DNA from: Fredinandcohnia aciditolerans
GTDB lineage: Bacteria; Bacillota; Bacilli; Bacillales; Bacillaceae_L
DNA: 64,000 nt
Direction: 5' to 3'
Assembly (NCBI GenBank): GCA_003640645.1
Contig: QGHH01000012.1
Span: 62,001 to 126,000, forward strand
The position numbers and the translations under genes are program-made. Within the stretch, counting starts at the first letter, position 1. Each line of letters begins with the position of its first letter. Shown one piece after another: positions 18,932 through 28,871 of the stretch. Below the pieces are notes generated by a model. It worked only from the letters and a program-made list of their open reading frames with translations. It was not told the origin of the DNA and did not search any database.

Positions 18932-19984
18932 GTGATTGGCCCAATGGATAATAATGATGCTAAAGAAATAGGGCCCATCTTAAAAAAATATAATCTAAAG
19001 CCCTTATCATTTGAACAACTCGGTAAAGTTACCAAAGTTGTGACAAACAAAGGAATTTTCGCATTAAAATCTGTTTCGAATAAAATAAACCCTTCCTTCC
19101 CTACTTTCCTTCAACAATTATTGCAACAGGGCTATACAAGGGCAGTACCTATTTATTCAACCATCGAGGGGAAATACCTTGTCTATCATAACCATAAATT
19201 CCACTACCTAATGCCTTGGTTAAAAACTGCGACCATTGAACATCGTGGAGAACATTATCATTCCTTTTTTAAAGAAATTGCAAGAATTCACTTAACAACT
19301 GCAAGAAAACTACAAATGAACGATGAAACTGAGATTACAAGGCATTATGAATCAATTGTTATGAAATGGGATGAACGGAATCAGTTTCTAGAAGGTTTTG
19401 TAGAAGCTGCCGAACAAAAATGGTATATGTCTCCATTTGAACTTCAATTCTGTACGTATTTTTATGAAGTAAGTCTAGCAGCCTCATTTGCAAGATCACA
19501 GCTCGATAAATGGCATGAGTTAATGAAAGAAGAAAAAGCATATCGTACCGCATTAACACTTAATCATTATTCAGATACACATTTTTTATATGATGACAGT
19601 GGAAGGGGCTATCTATCAAATTTTGAAAGGGCAGGGTATGCTAACCCTACCAATGATTTAGTAAGCCTCTATTTTCGAATATTAAAGACCTATCCGACTT
19701 TGTGTACAGATTGTCTTGAGTGGTTTGAAACCTATCAAAGCCGTTTTCCATTACGTGAAGAGGAGTTCTATCTCTTTCTAAGCCATTTAACGTTCCCTGA
19801 GCCAATCTATAAATGTGTTCGAAACTACATTTATAATAAACAGAAGAAATCTGAACGAGAGCATGTCCAAGTATTACAAAATGCCTATTGGTTAACTAAA
19901 AATATTGAATTTGTATCAGTTAAACTGTTGGAAGCCGAACGAAAAAGAAAAGAACAAGAGGAAGAAGAATCCCATACGGAATAA
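18932..19984 (+). CDS. ysxE: YsxE, spore coat-associated CotS-family protein
   Basis: 350-residue member of the CotS/aminoglycoside-phosphotransferase-like kinase fold, found with the spore coat in B. subtilis. The C-terminal lobe has the degenerate catalytic region ALTLNHYSDTHFLYDD and FERAGYANPTNDLVSLYFR in place of a canonical HGD-N...D kinase motif, so phosphotransfer is doubtful. The start is GTG at 18932 with AGGA six bases upstream; ATG 18944 is the alternative. Second gene after spoVID, as in B. subtilis. The tail is charged (EAERKRKEQEEEES). Confidence 0.85.
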   Translation: MIGPMDNNDAKEIGPILKKYNLKPLSFEQLGKVTKVVTNKGIFALKSVSNKINPSFPTFLQQLLQQGYTRAVPIYSTIEGKYLVYHNHKFHYLMPWLKTATIEHRGEHYHSFFKEIARIHLTTARKLQMNDETEITRHYESIVMKWDERNQFLEGFVEAAEQKWYMSPFELQFCTYFYEVSLAASFARSQLDKWHELMKEEKAYRTALTLNHYSDTHFLYDDSGRGYLSNFERAGYANPTNDLVSLYFRILKTYPTLCTDCLEWFETYQSRFPLREEEFYLFLSHLTFPEPIYKCVRNYIYNKQKKSEREHVQVLQNAYWLTKNIEFVSVKLLEAERKRKEQEEEESHTE

Positions 19985-19999
19985 AGTATGGGATTTTTT
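19968..19999 (+). terminator. ysxE terminator
   Basis: A 10-bp stem AATCCCATAC/GTATGGGATT with the ysxE stop in the loop, then TTTTTTA. It lies between convergent genes. Confidence 0.8.
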
Positions 20000-20192
20000 A
20001 GATCATGTCGAGGTAAAATGCAACTGCGAGTAAAATTAATATGGCCAAAAAGAGCACATCAAATGAGGTGGGTATAAATATAGTTCGAACCGCTTGAACA
20101 ATGGTGATGGGGATGATAAATTGGTGACAAACATCTCTACATTGTCGTAGCCAATGAGGATAAGAGTATTTTCTAAATCGGCGTCTTCTCAT
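19998..20192 (-). CDS. Small basic single-pass membrane protein, function unknown
   Basis: 64 residues. A very basic, aromatic N-terminus (MRRRRFRKYSYPHWLRQCRD) with two Cys is followed by one long hydrophobic helix (about 37-62) ending YLDMI. AAGGGAGAG stands eight bases before the ATG on the minus strand, and codon use resembles the neighbours, so it is taken as real. It is convergent with ysxE and divergent from valS. I recall similar short proteins beside valS in other Bacillaceae but know no function. N-in topology follows from the positive-inside rule. Confidence 0.7.
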   Translation of the reverse strand: MRRRRFRKYSYPHWLRQCRDVCHQFIIPITIVQAVRTIFIPTSFDVLFLAILILLAVAFYLDMI

Positions 20193-20330
20193 GCTTTATC
20201 TCTCCCTTCAAAGAAATCCTATAACTAAACTATGCTTGGAAAAGCAGAAAAGTTCCTGTCAATTCAGATTGAAAATTTTGTAACAAATTAACTTAAAGGG
20301 AATAAAGTATAAAAAACTTGGCTACCCTTA

Positions 20331-20360
20331 TTGACAATACCTATTGAAATTCAACATAAT
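20331..20360 (+). promoter_or_regulatory. Sigma-A promoter for the valS T-box leader
   Basis: TTGACA at 20331-20336, 18 bp, CATAAT at 20355-20360. Confidence 0.7.
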
Positions 20361-20366
20361 AAGTAG

Positions 20367-20657
20367 TAAAATTCTTTAAAGAACTTAACTTACATACCCA
20401 TAATTGGTAAATACCATGACAGGGAAGAGTACATTGATAACCCCTTCAGAGAGAGAAATCAGTAGCTGTGAGATTTCTTAGGAACGTTACGGTGGAAGGT
20501 CGCCCTTAAGTAGCTTTTATGAAATGAAGTAGTAAAAGCCGGTGAAAAGCCGTTATCTTTTTTTTGAGAGCATAGATACGTTTATTATCTATGAAAAAAG
20601 GTGGTACCGCGAATAGACTCCATTCGTCCTTTTATTAGGATGATTGGAGTTTTTTTA
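20367..20657 (+). ncRNA. T-box leader (tRNA-Val sensing) of valS
   Basis: Uncharged tRNA-Val is expected to stabilise the antiterminator and allow valS expression. Seen are the Stem I start GGGAAGAGTAC at 20422, the AGAGAG motif near 20448, the conserved T-box AAGGTGGTACCGCG at 20598-20611, and the competing terminator (14-bp stem 20617-20630 with 20637-20650, then T7). A GTC valine codon at 20499-20501, in GGAAGGTCGCCCTT on the 3' side of Stem I, is the likely specifier. The specifier position is judged by eye. Confidence 0.9.
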
Positions 20658-20689
20658 TGATTAGTTTATTAGTTTAAGGAGGAACTCAA

Positions 20690-23332
20690 ATGGAAGGTAA
20701 TGAAAAGACTTTATCAACTAAGTATGATCCGCAAGCAATTGAGGCGGGACGTTATCAATATTGGTTAGAAGGTAAATTTTTTGAAGCAAAAGATGATGCT
20801 GAGAAAAAACCTTATACGATTGTCATACCACCACCAAACGTAACAGGGAAATTACATCTAGGTCATGCGTGGGATACAACCTTACAGGATATACTTACTC
20901 GAATTAAAAGAATGCAAGGCTATGACGTTTTATGGTTACCAGGAATGGACCATGCTGGTATCGCAACACAAGCAAAGGTCGAGGGTAAACTACGTGAAGA
21001 AGGTAAATCTCGCTACGATTTAGGCCGAGAAAAATTTGTAGAAGAGACTTGGAAGTGGAAGGAAGAGTATGCGAGCCATATTCGTGAACAATGGTCTAAA
21101 CTTGGTCTTGGACTTGATTATTCGAGAGAACGTTTCACTCTTGATGAAGGACTTTCTAAAGCGGTACGTGAAGTATTCGTTACTTTATATAAAAAAGGTC
21201 TAATTTACCGTGGTGAATATATCATCAACTGGGACCCAGCAACAAAAACAGCTCTATCTGACATTGAAGTAATTTATAAGGATGTTCAGGGTGCGTTTTA
21301 CCATATGCGTTATCCGTTAGCAGATGGAACTGGATCTATTGAAATTGCAACGACTCGACCAGAAACAATGTTAGGTGATACGGCAATTGCTGTTCATCCA
21401 GAAGATGAGCGCTTCAAGCATTTAATCGGTAAAATGGTTATTCTCCCAATCGTTGGTAGAGAAATTCCGATTGTTGCTGATGATTATGTTGATATGGAAT
21501 TTGGATCTGGTGCAGTTAAGATTACACCAGCACATGACCCGAATGACTTTGAAGTAGGAAATCGTCACAATCTTGAGCGTGTTTTAGTTATGAATGAAGA
21601 TGGAACCATGAATGCAAACGCTGGTAAATACCAAGGAATGGATCGCTTTGAATGCCGAAAACAAATTGTTAAAGATCTTCAAGAAGAAGGCGTACTATTT
21701 AATATTGAAGAGCATCTCCATTCAGTAGGTCACAGTGAGCGAAGCGGTGCTGTAGTTGAGCCATACCTATCCACACAATGGTTTGTAAAAATGCAACCAT
21801 TAGCAGATGAGGCAATTAAGCTTCAATCACAAGAGGAAAAAGTTAATTTCGTTCCAGAACGTTTCGAAAAAACGTATCTACACTGGATGGAAAACATCCG
21901 TGACTGGTGTATTTCACGCCAATTATGGTGGGGGCATCGAATTCCAGCATGGTATCATAAAGAAACGGGAGAGGTTTATGTTGACCATGAGCCACCAAGT
22001 GATATCGAAAATTGGGAGCAGGATAATGATGTTTTAGATACTTGGTTTAGTTCTGCGTTATGGCCATTCTCTACAATGGGCTGGCCAGATAAGGAAGCAG
22101 CCGATTTTAAACGCTACTACCCTACTGATGCTCTTGTAACAGGCTATGATATTATTTTCTTCTGGGTTTCAAGAATGATTTTCCAAGGCCTAGAATTCAC
22201 AGGAAAACGTCCATTCAAAGATGTTCTGATTCACGGTCTGGTTCGTGATGCGGAAGGCCGTAAAATGAGTAAGTCACTCGGAAATGGTGTGGATCCAATG
22301 GATGTTATCGCCCAATATGGTGCCGATTCATTACGTTACTTCTTATCTACTGGAAGTTCACCTGGTCAAGATTTACGCTTTAGTATGGAAAAAGTTGAAG
22401 CAACATGGAACTTTGCCAATAAGATCTGGAATGCATCACGTTTTGCATTAATGAATATGGGTGAAATGAAGTTCGAAGACATTGACTTTAGTGGAGAAAA
22501 ATCTGTTGCAGATAAATGGATTTTAACTCGCCTAAATGAAACAATTGAATCAGTAACAAAGCTTGCTGATAAATATGAATTCGGTGAAGTTGGAAGAGTT
22601 TTATATAACTTCATTTGGGATGAATTCTGTGATTGGTATATAGAAATGGCAAAACTACCATTGTACGGAGAAGATGAGCAAGCAAAGAAAACAACAAGAT
22701 CTATTCTTGCATATGTCTTAGACAACACAATGAGATTGCTGCACCCATTCATGCCGTTTATTACCGAGGAAATATGGCAAAACTTGCCACATAATGGCGA
22801 ATCCATTACTGTAGCAAAATGGCCAGAGGTGAATCGTGAATTGTCTGATGATCAAGCAGCGGGGGAAATGCGACTATTAGTCGATATTATTCGTTCTGTT
22901 CGAAATATCAGAGCAGAAGTTAATACACCAATGAGCAAACAAATCAAGCTTCAGATCAAAGCAAAAGATGAAGCAGTTCTTTCACAATTGGAGAAGAATC
23001 GTTCTTATTTAGAAAGATTCTGTAATCCTAATGAACTTGTACTTGCAACTGAAATTACTTCTCATGACAAGGCTATGACTTCAGTAGTAACAGGAGCAGA
23101 ATTATTCCTTCCACTTGAAGGATTGATCAACATTGATGAAGAAATTAAACGTTTAGAAAAAGAACTAGATAAACTAGATAAAGAAGTTGAACGCGTTCAG
23201 AAGAAACTTAGCAATGAAGGTTTTGTGAAAAAAGCACCTCAAAAGGTAATTGAAGAAGAACAGGCAAAAGAAAAAGATTATCTTGAAAAACGCGAAACAG
23301 TTCGTGAACGCATTTCAGAATTAAGAGGCTAA
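20690..23332 (+). CDS. valS: Valyl-tRNA synthetase
   Basis: Class I aminoacyl-tRNA synthetase. The 880 residues carry HLGH at 56-59 (HIGH motif), the CP1 editing domain with [22 protein letters not shown] at 525-529, an anticodon-binding domain and the C-terminal coiled-coil arm ([20 protein letters not shown]) typical of bacterial ValRS. AAGGAGG precedes the ATG. Controlled by the upstream T-box; folC follows. Confidence 0.97.
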   Translation: MEGNEKTLSTKYDPQAIEAGRYQYWLEGKFFEAKDDAEKKPYTIVIPPPNVTGKLHLGHAWDTTLQDILTRIKRMQGYDVLWLPGMDHAGIATQAKVEGKLREEGKSRYDLGREKFVEETWKWKEEYASHIREQWSKLGLGLDYSRERFTLDEGLSKAVREVFVTLYKKGLIYRGEYIINWDPATKTALSDIEVIYKDVQGAFYHMRYPLADGTGSIEIATTRPETMLGDTAIAVHPEDERFKHLIGKMVILPIVGREIPIVADDYVDMEFGSGAVKITPAHDPNDFEVGNRHNLERVLVMNEDGTMNANAGKYQGMDRFECRKQIVKDLQEEGVLFNIEEHLHSVGHSERSGAVVEPYLSTQWFVKMQPLADEAIKLQSQEEKVNFVPERFEKTYLHWMENIRDWCISRQLWWGHRIPAWYHKETGEVYVDHEPPSDIENWEQDNDVLDTWFSSALWPFSTMGWPDKEAADFKRYYPTDALVTGYDIIFFWVSRMIFQGLEFTGKRPFKDVLIHGLVRDAEGRKMSKSLGNGVDPMDVIAQYGADSLRYFLSTGSSPGQDLRFSMEKVEATWNFANKIWNASRFALMNMGEMKFEDIDFSGEKSVADKWILTRLNETIESVTKLADKYEFGEVGRVLYNFIWDEFCDWYIEMAKLPLYGEDEQAKKTTRSILAYVLDNTMRLLHPFMPFITEEIWQNLPHNGESITVAKWPEVNRELSDDQAAGEMRLLVDIIRSVRNIRAEVNTPMSKQIKLQIKAKDEAVLSQLEKNRSYLERFCNPNELVLATEITSHDKAMTSVVTGAELFLPLEGLINIDEEIKRLEKELDKLDKEVERVQKKLSNEGFVKKAPQKVIEEEQAKEKDYLEKRETVRERISELRG

Positions 23333-23341
23333 AGGAATGAG

Positions 23342-23380
23342 AGGCGGATCTACTATAGATTCGTCTTTCCTTCATTTTTT
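23342..23380 (+). terminator. Weak hairpin terminator between valS and folC
   Basis: A 10-bp stem (23342-23351 with 23357-23366, two G-U pairs), then a T run starting eight bases later. Partial read-through to folC is likely. Confidence 0.45.
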
Positions 23381-23411
23381 AAGTTGAATGATTATATATG
23401 GAGGAACCCAT

Positions 23412-24716
23412 ATGATACATACGTACGAAGACGCTTTGTCTTGGATTCATGGAAGATTAAGACTTGGTATGAAACCAGGACTTGCGCGAATGGAATGGAT
23501 GATGGAACGGCTCGGTCAACCGCAAAAAAAAATTAAAGCAATCCATGTAGCAGGAACAAACGGAAAAGGCTCAACTGTTAGCTACATTCGCAATATGTTA
23601 CAAGAAGCAGGATACACTGTTGGAACATTTACTTCCCCCTATGTTGAGACCTTTAATGAACGAATTAGTGTAAATGGTCAACCTATATCAAACGACGAAA
23701 TAGTCACCCTTTTAAAGGTGATCAAACCATTAGCAGATGAACTAGAAGGAACTGAACTCGGCGGCCCAACTGAATTTGAAGTAATCACGGCGATGGCTCT
23801 CAATTATTTCGCGGAAAATCCCGATATAGACTTTTTGATAATGGAAGTTGGATTAGGGGGTAAGCTAGACTCGACAAATGTGATAACTCCTCTTGTATCC
23901 ATAATCACGAGCATTGGATTCGATCATATGAATATACTAGGGGACACCATTGAAAAAATTTCCGGAGAAAAAGCGGGTATCATTAAGCAGAATGTCCCGG
24001 TTGTGTCAGCTGTTGAACAACAGGAAGCAATTGAAGTTATTAATGCCAAGGCAAAAGAAACAAATAGCCCAATTTATCAGTTGGGACAGGATTTCTTTAT
24101 TTCAGATCACAAACACAAAAATGGAGAATCATTTACTCTAAAAGCACATCAAAAAACATTTAATAATCTAACCATTGCCATGAAGGGTACACATCAGGTA
24201 AGAAACGCTAGTCTTGCAGTAATGACGATAAATATTTTAAAAAATAGAGGGATTGTACAAATAGGAGATCAAGAGCTTGCAGCTGGATTGGAAAAAACAA
24301 AATGGATCGGTCGCTTTGAAGAAATTTCAAAAAAGCCTCTCATCATTCTAGACGGAGCTCATAATCCAGAAGGAATTAAAAGCCTTGTTGATACAATCCA
24401 GGCTCACCTAAAAGGGAAGGAAATCCACATTATTTTTAGCGCATTACATGATAAAAAACTTGATACAATGATTAGCCAACTAGAAGCAGTCGCTCAGAAC
24501 CTAACATTTACAACCTTTGACTTTCCGAGAGCAGCAAGCTCCAAAGAACTATATGAAAATTCTTCTAAAGGTGAAACGATCGCAATGATTGATAACTGGA
24601 TGGAAGCAGTGAAAACGGAATTAGCCAAAGTGACAGCGGAAAAGAATTCAGTCTTAGTAATAACTGGTTCACTTTATTTTATATCAGAGGTTAGAAGATA
24701 TTTATTATCAAAATAA
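23412..24716 (+). CDS. folC: Folylpolyglutamate synthase / dihydrofolate synthase
   Basis: Adds glutamate to folates in the cytoplasm (Mur ligase superfamily). The 434 residues show the P-loop GTNGKGST (Lys52), TSPYVETFNERI, the Omega-loop region and DGAHNPEG in the C-terminal domain. The ATG at 23412 is used because GGAGG lies seven bases upstream; an 8-codon extension from 23388 overlaps that site. In B. subtilis comC follows; here a whole pilus locus does. Confidence 0.95.
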   Translation: MIHTYEDALSWIHGRLRLGMKPGLARMEWMMERLGQPQKKIKAIHVAGTNGKGSTVSYIRNMLQEAGYTVGTFTSPYVETFNERISVNGQPISNDEIVTLLKVIKPLADELEGTELGGPTEFEVITAMALNYFAENPDIDFLIMEVGLGGKLDSTNVITPLVSIITSIGFDHMNILGDTIEKISGEKAGIIKQNVPVVSAVEQQEAIEVINAKAKETNSPIYQLGQDFFISDHKHKNGESFTLKAHQKTFNNLTIAMKGTHQVRNASLAVMTINILKNRGIVQIGDQELAAGLEKTKWIGRFEEISKKPLIILDGAHNPEGIKSLVDTIQAHLKGKEIHIIFSALHDKKLDTMISQLEAVAQNLTFTTFDFPRAASSKELYENSSKGETIAMIDNWMEAVKTELAKVTAEKNSVLVITGSLYFISEVRRYLLSK

Positions 24717-24742
24717 CTGAATAGAGGCAAGATAGATGTGAA

Positions 24743-24778
24743 ATAGATAAGAAAAGAATTTTTCTTGTCTATTTTTTT
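24743..24778 (+). terminator. folC terminator
   Basis: A 13-bp stem (24743-24755 with 24760-24772, one G-U pair) runs into ATTTTTTTA. Confidence 0.75.
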
Positions 24779-24819
24779 ACATGAAAATACAAATTCTGAC
24801 GCGGCTTTATGTTTTTTTC

Positions 24820-24848
24820 TTTCCAATATAATTTAATAACAATATAAT
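24820..24848 (+). promoter_or_regulatory. Candidate promoter of the type IV pilus locus
   Basis: TTTCCA at 24820-24825, 17 bp, TATAAT at 24843-24848. A second TATAAT at 24827-24832 has no matching -35. No clear ComK box was seen. Confidence 0.4.
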
Positions 24849-24884
24849 GGTGCTAAAGAACTATTTGAGAAGGGGGAATGGAGG

Positions 24885-25310
24885 TTGCAGTTAAAGAATC
24901 AAAATGGGATCACCTTACTTGAAATTCTCGCCTCCATCGTCATTCTGTCAATTATCATTGTTTCAATCACACCTATGTTCATACAATCATCTAGGGCTAA
25001 TCATCTATCAAAAAATATAACTGAGTCAACTTATCTTGCAGAATCCGAGATGGAAGAAATCATAAATTTAAATACAAATTCTACTACTCCGTCATTAAAT
25101 GATTTATCAAATAAGTTACAAAATAAAGGATACAGAAATGATCCTTCCTGCACGAATTGTTATGGGATTTCTAAAGAAGGACGGTATGTATTTGTACAGA
25201 TCAAAGATCATTCAACTAACCTAGGAAAAGTTGTTCTGAAAGTCTATAGAGATACATCTAAAAAAGAGCTTGAATCTCAAATGGAGATGATTATATCTTG
25301 GAAAAAATAG
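24885..25310 (+). CDS. Minor pilin-like protein, PilV type
   Basis: 141 residues with a short type III prepilin leader: cleavage after Gly8 (NQNG/ITLLEIL), Glu at mature +5, then a hydrophobic helix of about 20 residues. A Cys pair in DPSCTNCYG may form a disulfide or bind metal. The start is TTG with AAGGGGG eight bases upstream; an overlapping ATG at 24878 is in another frame and gives a short peptide. First gene of the locus; minor pilins of this type prime pilus assembly. Confidence 0.8.
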   Translation: MQLKNQNGITLLEILASIVILSIIIVSITPMFIQSSRANHLSKNITESTYLAESEMEEIINLNTNSTTPSLNDLSNKLQNKGYRNDPSCTNCYGISKEGRYVFVQIKDHSTNLGKVVLKVYRDTSKKELESQMEMIISWKK

Positions 25311-25323
25311 TGGGTGTTAATAA

Positions 25324-25716
25324 ATGATAAAGTCTGAAAGAGGTGTTACCTTAGTTGAACTTTTGGCCGCCATTGCACTTCTTTCAATTGTTATACTCCT
25401 AGCTAGTTCAGTTCATTTATTTGGACAAAAACAAATGAATTCCCAATCGGACGAGGTACAAATACAATCACAAGAAAGACTAGCGGCAAATTTAATCACT
25501 AAGGAAATTAGAAAAGCAAAAATTGTCGAGGTGAAAAACCCTAATCAGTTAACTCTTAATGATACAGATACTTACATACTTGAAGGAACGACAATTAAGA
25601 AAAACAATGAAGAGTTCTTGACAAAGATAAATTGTTTTTCTGTTTCGAAAAATGGAAATCAAGTTAGTATAAAAATTGGCAATCTGCCAGAAACCACTAT
25701 TTATATTCGAGAATAG
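25324..25716 (+). CDS. Minor pilin-like protein, PilW type
   Basis: 130 residues. Prepilin leader MIKSERG/VTLVELLAAIALLS with Glu at +5, then a helix (QSQERLAANLITKEIRKAK) and a small beta domain. It is 13 bp downstream of the PilV-type gene and 10 bp before the PilX-type gene. PilV/W/X-type sets form a tip or priming complex in other type IV pili; this role is inferred from family and order. Confidence 0.8.
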   Translation: MIKSERGVTLVELLAAIALLSIVILLASSVHLFGQKQMNSQSDEVQIQSQERLAANLITKEIRKAKIVEVKNPNQLTLNDTDTYILEGTTIKKNNEEFLTKINCFSVSKNGNQVSIKIGNLPETTIYIRE

Positions 25717-25726
25717 GCGTGATATT

Positions 25727-27256
25727 TTGAAAAAACGGACTTCATTCATAAATAATGAAAAAGGCGTTGCCTTAGTTATGGTGCTGTTAATCTTAACGGT
25801 CGTTACTATTTTAGGACTAGCTCTAATGGGACTTACACTGAATAATATGAAAATGAGCTCCAGTGATAGAACCTATCAATCTACTTATTATATTGCTGAA
25901 TCAGGCGTAACATATACGTTGGATAATATGAATAAGAACATAGTAAATATTTATAACGAATCGAATAATATAACCACTTTTTTCTCGAAAATAGATAGTA
26001 TGATCACGAATATTAACAATGAACTTCCTTATACAAACTTTGAAGAAGCTTTTGGCCATAAACCAGAAGCAAAAATTTTAATTGAAAAGATTGGAAATCA
26101 AAATACAAACGCTAGTCATCAAGATTATAAAATCACATCAATCGGAACAATCGATAATCGGTCTCGAACAGTAGAGAAACAAATCCGCATCAAATGGGTA
26201 GCAAAAAATAATGTGGAAATCCCTGATACAGCTGTTTTTGTTAAAGAGGTTATTGATTTATCAGGTGGGGCCGATATTTTTGGTGATGTAGGGACGAACT
26301 CATCTGCCCCTAAATCGGTCAGACTTAGCGGTGGTGCGGGTATTTCAGGTACGGTATATGTAGGCCCGAGTGCTGGAAATGATGTTATTGAGAAACCTCA
26401 AAATATGGACGTTGACTTTGAAATAGTTAAAATACCGTATATAAAAGTATTTAACTTACCACAGTTTCCAGCATTTCCTAACAATCCAATACCAAAGAAC
26501 GAAAGAATTTATAACAAAAACAATAGTCATGATGTCATTTATAACGGATCATTACGTATTAATGATTGGGTTGCTAACAATTACACATTATATATGACAG
26601 AGGATTTGCAATTCGATGAGATTTATATTACTTCGAATAATACATTAAATATAGATATAGGTAGTGCTGATCGAAACATCGTACTAAATCATTTAAATGT
26701 TCCAAACGGAAAAATAAATATCATTGGAACAGGAAAACTTACCCTTTATGTTAATAACAATATAACAATGGGTGCAGGCAGTGTTATTAATACCACTGAT
26801 GAGATTGAAAATATTAAAAAGAATAATGAAGCAACAAGTACGGAGCTAATCCGAGAACAAATTAAAATGCTTGATATTTTTTATAAAGGCCTTAGCCTGG
26901 ATATGTCAGGAAGTCAAAAAATATATGGTTCGTTATATGCACAAAATGCAAACATTTCTCTGACTGGGGGATCGGGTTTTCAAGGTCATATTATTACTGG
27001 TGGTGGAAAGATAGACATTAGTGGAGGAGCTAATGCTATAACTCAAATCTTTTATGCACCAAATTCAAATGTAAATATATCAGGTGGAGGCACCATTGTA
27101 GGTAATATTATTTCTAAGAACTTAACCATTTCTGGGGGAGGATCAATAACATATAATAATGCCTCAGATGATGATTTACCCCCAATCTTTGGTGGGTCAA
27201 CGGGTGCCGTATCATCAAAAGATATTCTCTCAACAGAACCAACTAGAGAAAAATAA
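25727..27256 (+). CDS. PilX-type pilus protein with glycine-rich beta-solenoid-like C-terminus
   Basis: 509 residues. The N-terminus is PilX-like: NNEKGVALVMVLLILTVVTI lacks Glu at +5, and SSSDRTYQSTYYIAESGV follows. From about 185 onward there are repeated short hydrophobic/Ser-Gly-Gly rungs (DLSGGADIFGDVG, VRLSGGAGISGTVYVG, then after about 390 LDMSGSQKIYGSLYAQ, ISLTGGSGFQGHI, IDISGGA, VNISGGGTIVGNI, LTISGGGSI), the layout of bactofilin or DUF7305-like beta-helices. The TTG at 25727 is chosen; the ATG at 25676 lies inside the preceding gene. Possibly a tip adhesin; that is inference. Confidence 0.78.
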   Translation: MKKRTSFINNEKGVALVMVLLILTVVTILGLALMGLTLNNMKMSSSDRTYQSTYYIAESGVTYTLDNMNKNIVNIYNESNNITTFFSKIDSMITNINNELPYTNFEEAFGHKPEAKILIEKIGNQNTNASHQDYKITSIGTIDNRSRTVEKQIRIKWVAKNNVEIPDTAVFVKEVIDLSGGADIFGDVGTNSSAPKSVRLSGGAGISGTVYVGPSAGNDVIEKPQNMDVDFEIVKIPYIKVFNLPQFPAFPNNPIPKNERIYNKNNSHDVIYNGSLRINDWVANNYTLYMTEDLQFDEIYITSNNTLNIDIGSADRNIVLNHLNVPNGKINIIGTGKLTLYVNNNITMGAGSVINTTDEIENIKKNNEATSTELIREQIKMLDIFYKGLSLDMSGSQKIYGSLYAQNANISLTGGSGFQGHIITGGGKIDISGGANAITQIFYAPNSNVNISGGGTIVGNIISKNLTISGGGSITYNNASDDDLPPIFGGSTGAVSSKDILSTEPTREK

Positions 27257-27266
27257 TGATAGTAAA

Positions 27267-27290
27267 TGGGGCGAACGGCCCTATTTTTTT
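27267..27290 (+). terminator. Terminator after the PilX-type gene
   Basis: A short stem TGGGGC/GCCCTA around GAACG, then TTTTTTT. It divides the pilus locus into at least two transcripts or attenuates it. Confidence 0.6.
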
Positions 27291-27517
27291 ATACTTTAGA
27301 ATCCAGTTTGAAAAAATGACAAAATGTATGAATTTATTACAAATATCGTCTAAATCTTCTTTAGTATTTTCCTATTTTCATATAAAATGATAGGTGATGA
27401 ATAGGTATTTTTTACTATAAAAACATGCGTTTGAATCTGGGGACACTACGAACTATACATACATTTTAGTTTCGGATATAAAAGCTACAGCTATATGCAG
27501 TTGAAGGGGGGACAGCT

Positions 27518-28858
27518 ATGCAAAAATTATCTTCAGTAAAAATATTTAGTCTGCTAAGTATTTGTGTTTTACTGTTATCACTTTTTTCGACTGTTGGAGC
27601 AAGAACGTATTATGCATTCTTTGCCAAGGAAATCTTCAAGGAAGGAACAATGATTGGCCCCGTGGATGTTTCGGGCTTGACTAAGGAAGATGCAAAAGGC
27701 AGCTTATTATCAGAGATTGAAAACTGGTATGGAATAGGTGAACTTTTAGTTGCCTCTGGTGATAAAAAAATAAAATTGAACAAACGTGAAGTATATAGCT
27801 TTCAAATTCTTGAGAGTATTGATTCAGCGGTTAATGGCATCCAAAACCCTCTTTTTACGGATTTGAGGGACGATCAATTTGAAACAGTACTTACTGAATT
27901 AACTTTTATGGAAATAGAGAATTTTAAATCTAAAGAACTTAAATCTGGGATATTAGCTCCAGCCTCAAATTTACTTCCTGGTGAAATAGAAATTAACGTT
28001 GATCAATATGTAATTGTTGATGATTCCAATGTAATATCACAGTCGGTTGTTGGTAATTTTGACGATTTGAGTGAAATAGAAAAGTGGGTTAATGAGTATG
28101 GAGTTGTTCATGTACCTCCAAACAAGCCGTTTTCACTACTTACCTTACTATCTGAAAGTAGCCCAACAAATCACTATTCAGACCAAGCATTGAGTGTAAT
28201 CGCTACAGGAATATATTCTGCTGTACTACCGTCTAATTTTGAAATCATTGAACGACATATTAGTGATGTGCTGCCTTCTTATGCTGATTTTGGATATGAG
28301 GCAAAAATTGAAAACAAGAAAAAGGATTTAATTATCTATAATGAAAATCCTTACGATTATAAACTAGTCTTTTCATTAACGGGCAAAGGGTTAGAAGTTC
28401 AACTTGTAGGTGCGGAGCTTCCACAAACAATTAAGGTCTCCATAGAGGATGGAGAAACCTTTAAGCCAAAGATAATTAAGCAATATGATAGTACCCTTCC
28501 CAAGGGAAAAATGATTGTCAAACAAAAAGGGAGTCCTGGTCAAGTTGCAAAAGTATATCGAATAATGAGTGAGAGTGGCCAAGTGGTTCAAAGGGTGAAG
28601 ATAGCTGAGGATTATTATCCACCAATCCATACGATTGAAGCCCATAGTATTATCGTACCGGAACGATCACCAAACCTAAATGATTCTGATCCTGAACAAA
28701 ATGGAGCTAATTTCGAATCAACCACTCCTGGCACTAATAATGGAACAGAAGGAGAAAAAAATAACAAAGAATCGGGAAATGAATCTAAGGAAGAAAACGA
28801 ACAAGAAAATATAGATTTATGGGAAGATCCTGACCCAATGCATTTAATAAAATCTTAG
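27518..28858 (+). CDS. VanW-family protein with G5-like domain, pilus-locus member
   Basis: 446 residues. An uncleaved or signal-anchor helix (about 8-32) precedes an extracellular region. A VanW-like core covers about 140-290 (NKPFSLLTLLSESSPT, then GIYSAVLPSNFEIIERHISD), and a G5-like module about 320-390 (KGSPGQVAKVYRIM, VVQRVKIAEDYYPP). A disordered acidic tail, rich in Asn/Glu, ends it. VanW/G5 proteins are linked to the cell wall; in this locus it could help the pilus cross peptidoglycan (inference). ATG with AAGGGGGG upstream. It is 13 bp before pilB. Confidence 0.8.
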   Translation: MQKLSSVKIFSLLSICVLLLSLFSTVGARTYYAFFAKEIFKEGTMIGPVDVSGLTKEDAKGSLLSEIENWYGIGELLVASGDKKIKLNKREVYSFQILESIDSAVNGIQNPLFTDLRDDQFETVLTELTFMEIENFKSKELKSGILAPASNLLPGEIEINVDQYVIVDDSNVISQSVVGNFDDLSEIEKWVNEYGVVHVPPNKPFSLLTLLSESSPTNHYSDQALSVIATGIYSAVLPSNFEIIERHISDVLPSYADFGYEAKIENKKKDLIIYNENPYDYKLVFSLTGKGLEVQLVGAELPQTIKVSIEDGETFKPKIIKQYDSTLPKGKMIVKQKGSPGQVAKVYRIMSESGQVVQRVKIAEDYYPPIHTIEAHSIIVPERSPNLNDSDPEQNGANFESTTPGTNNGTEGEKNNKESGNESKEENEQENIDLWEDPDPMHLIKS

Positions 28859-28871
28859 GAAGGGGAAACTC

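Noticed and set aside
27291-27517. c-di-GMP riboswitch upstream of the VanW/G5 gene
   Set aside because: The region has hairpin-forming bases near 27488-27503, but the conserved GEMM core sequence was not found.
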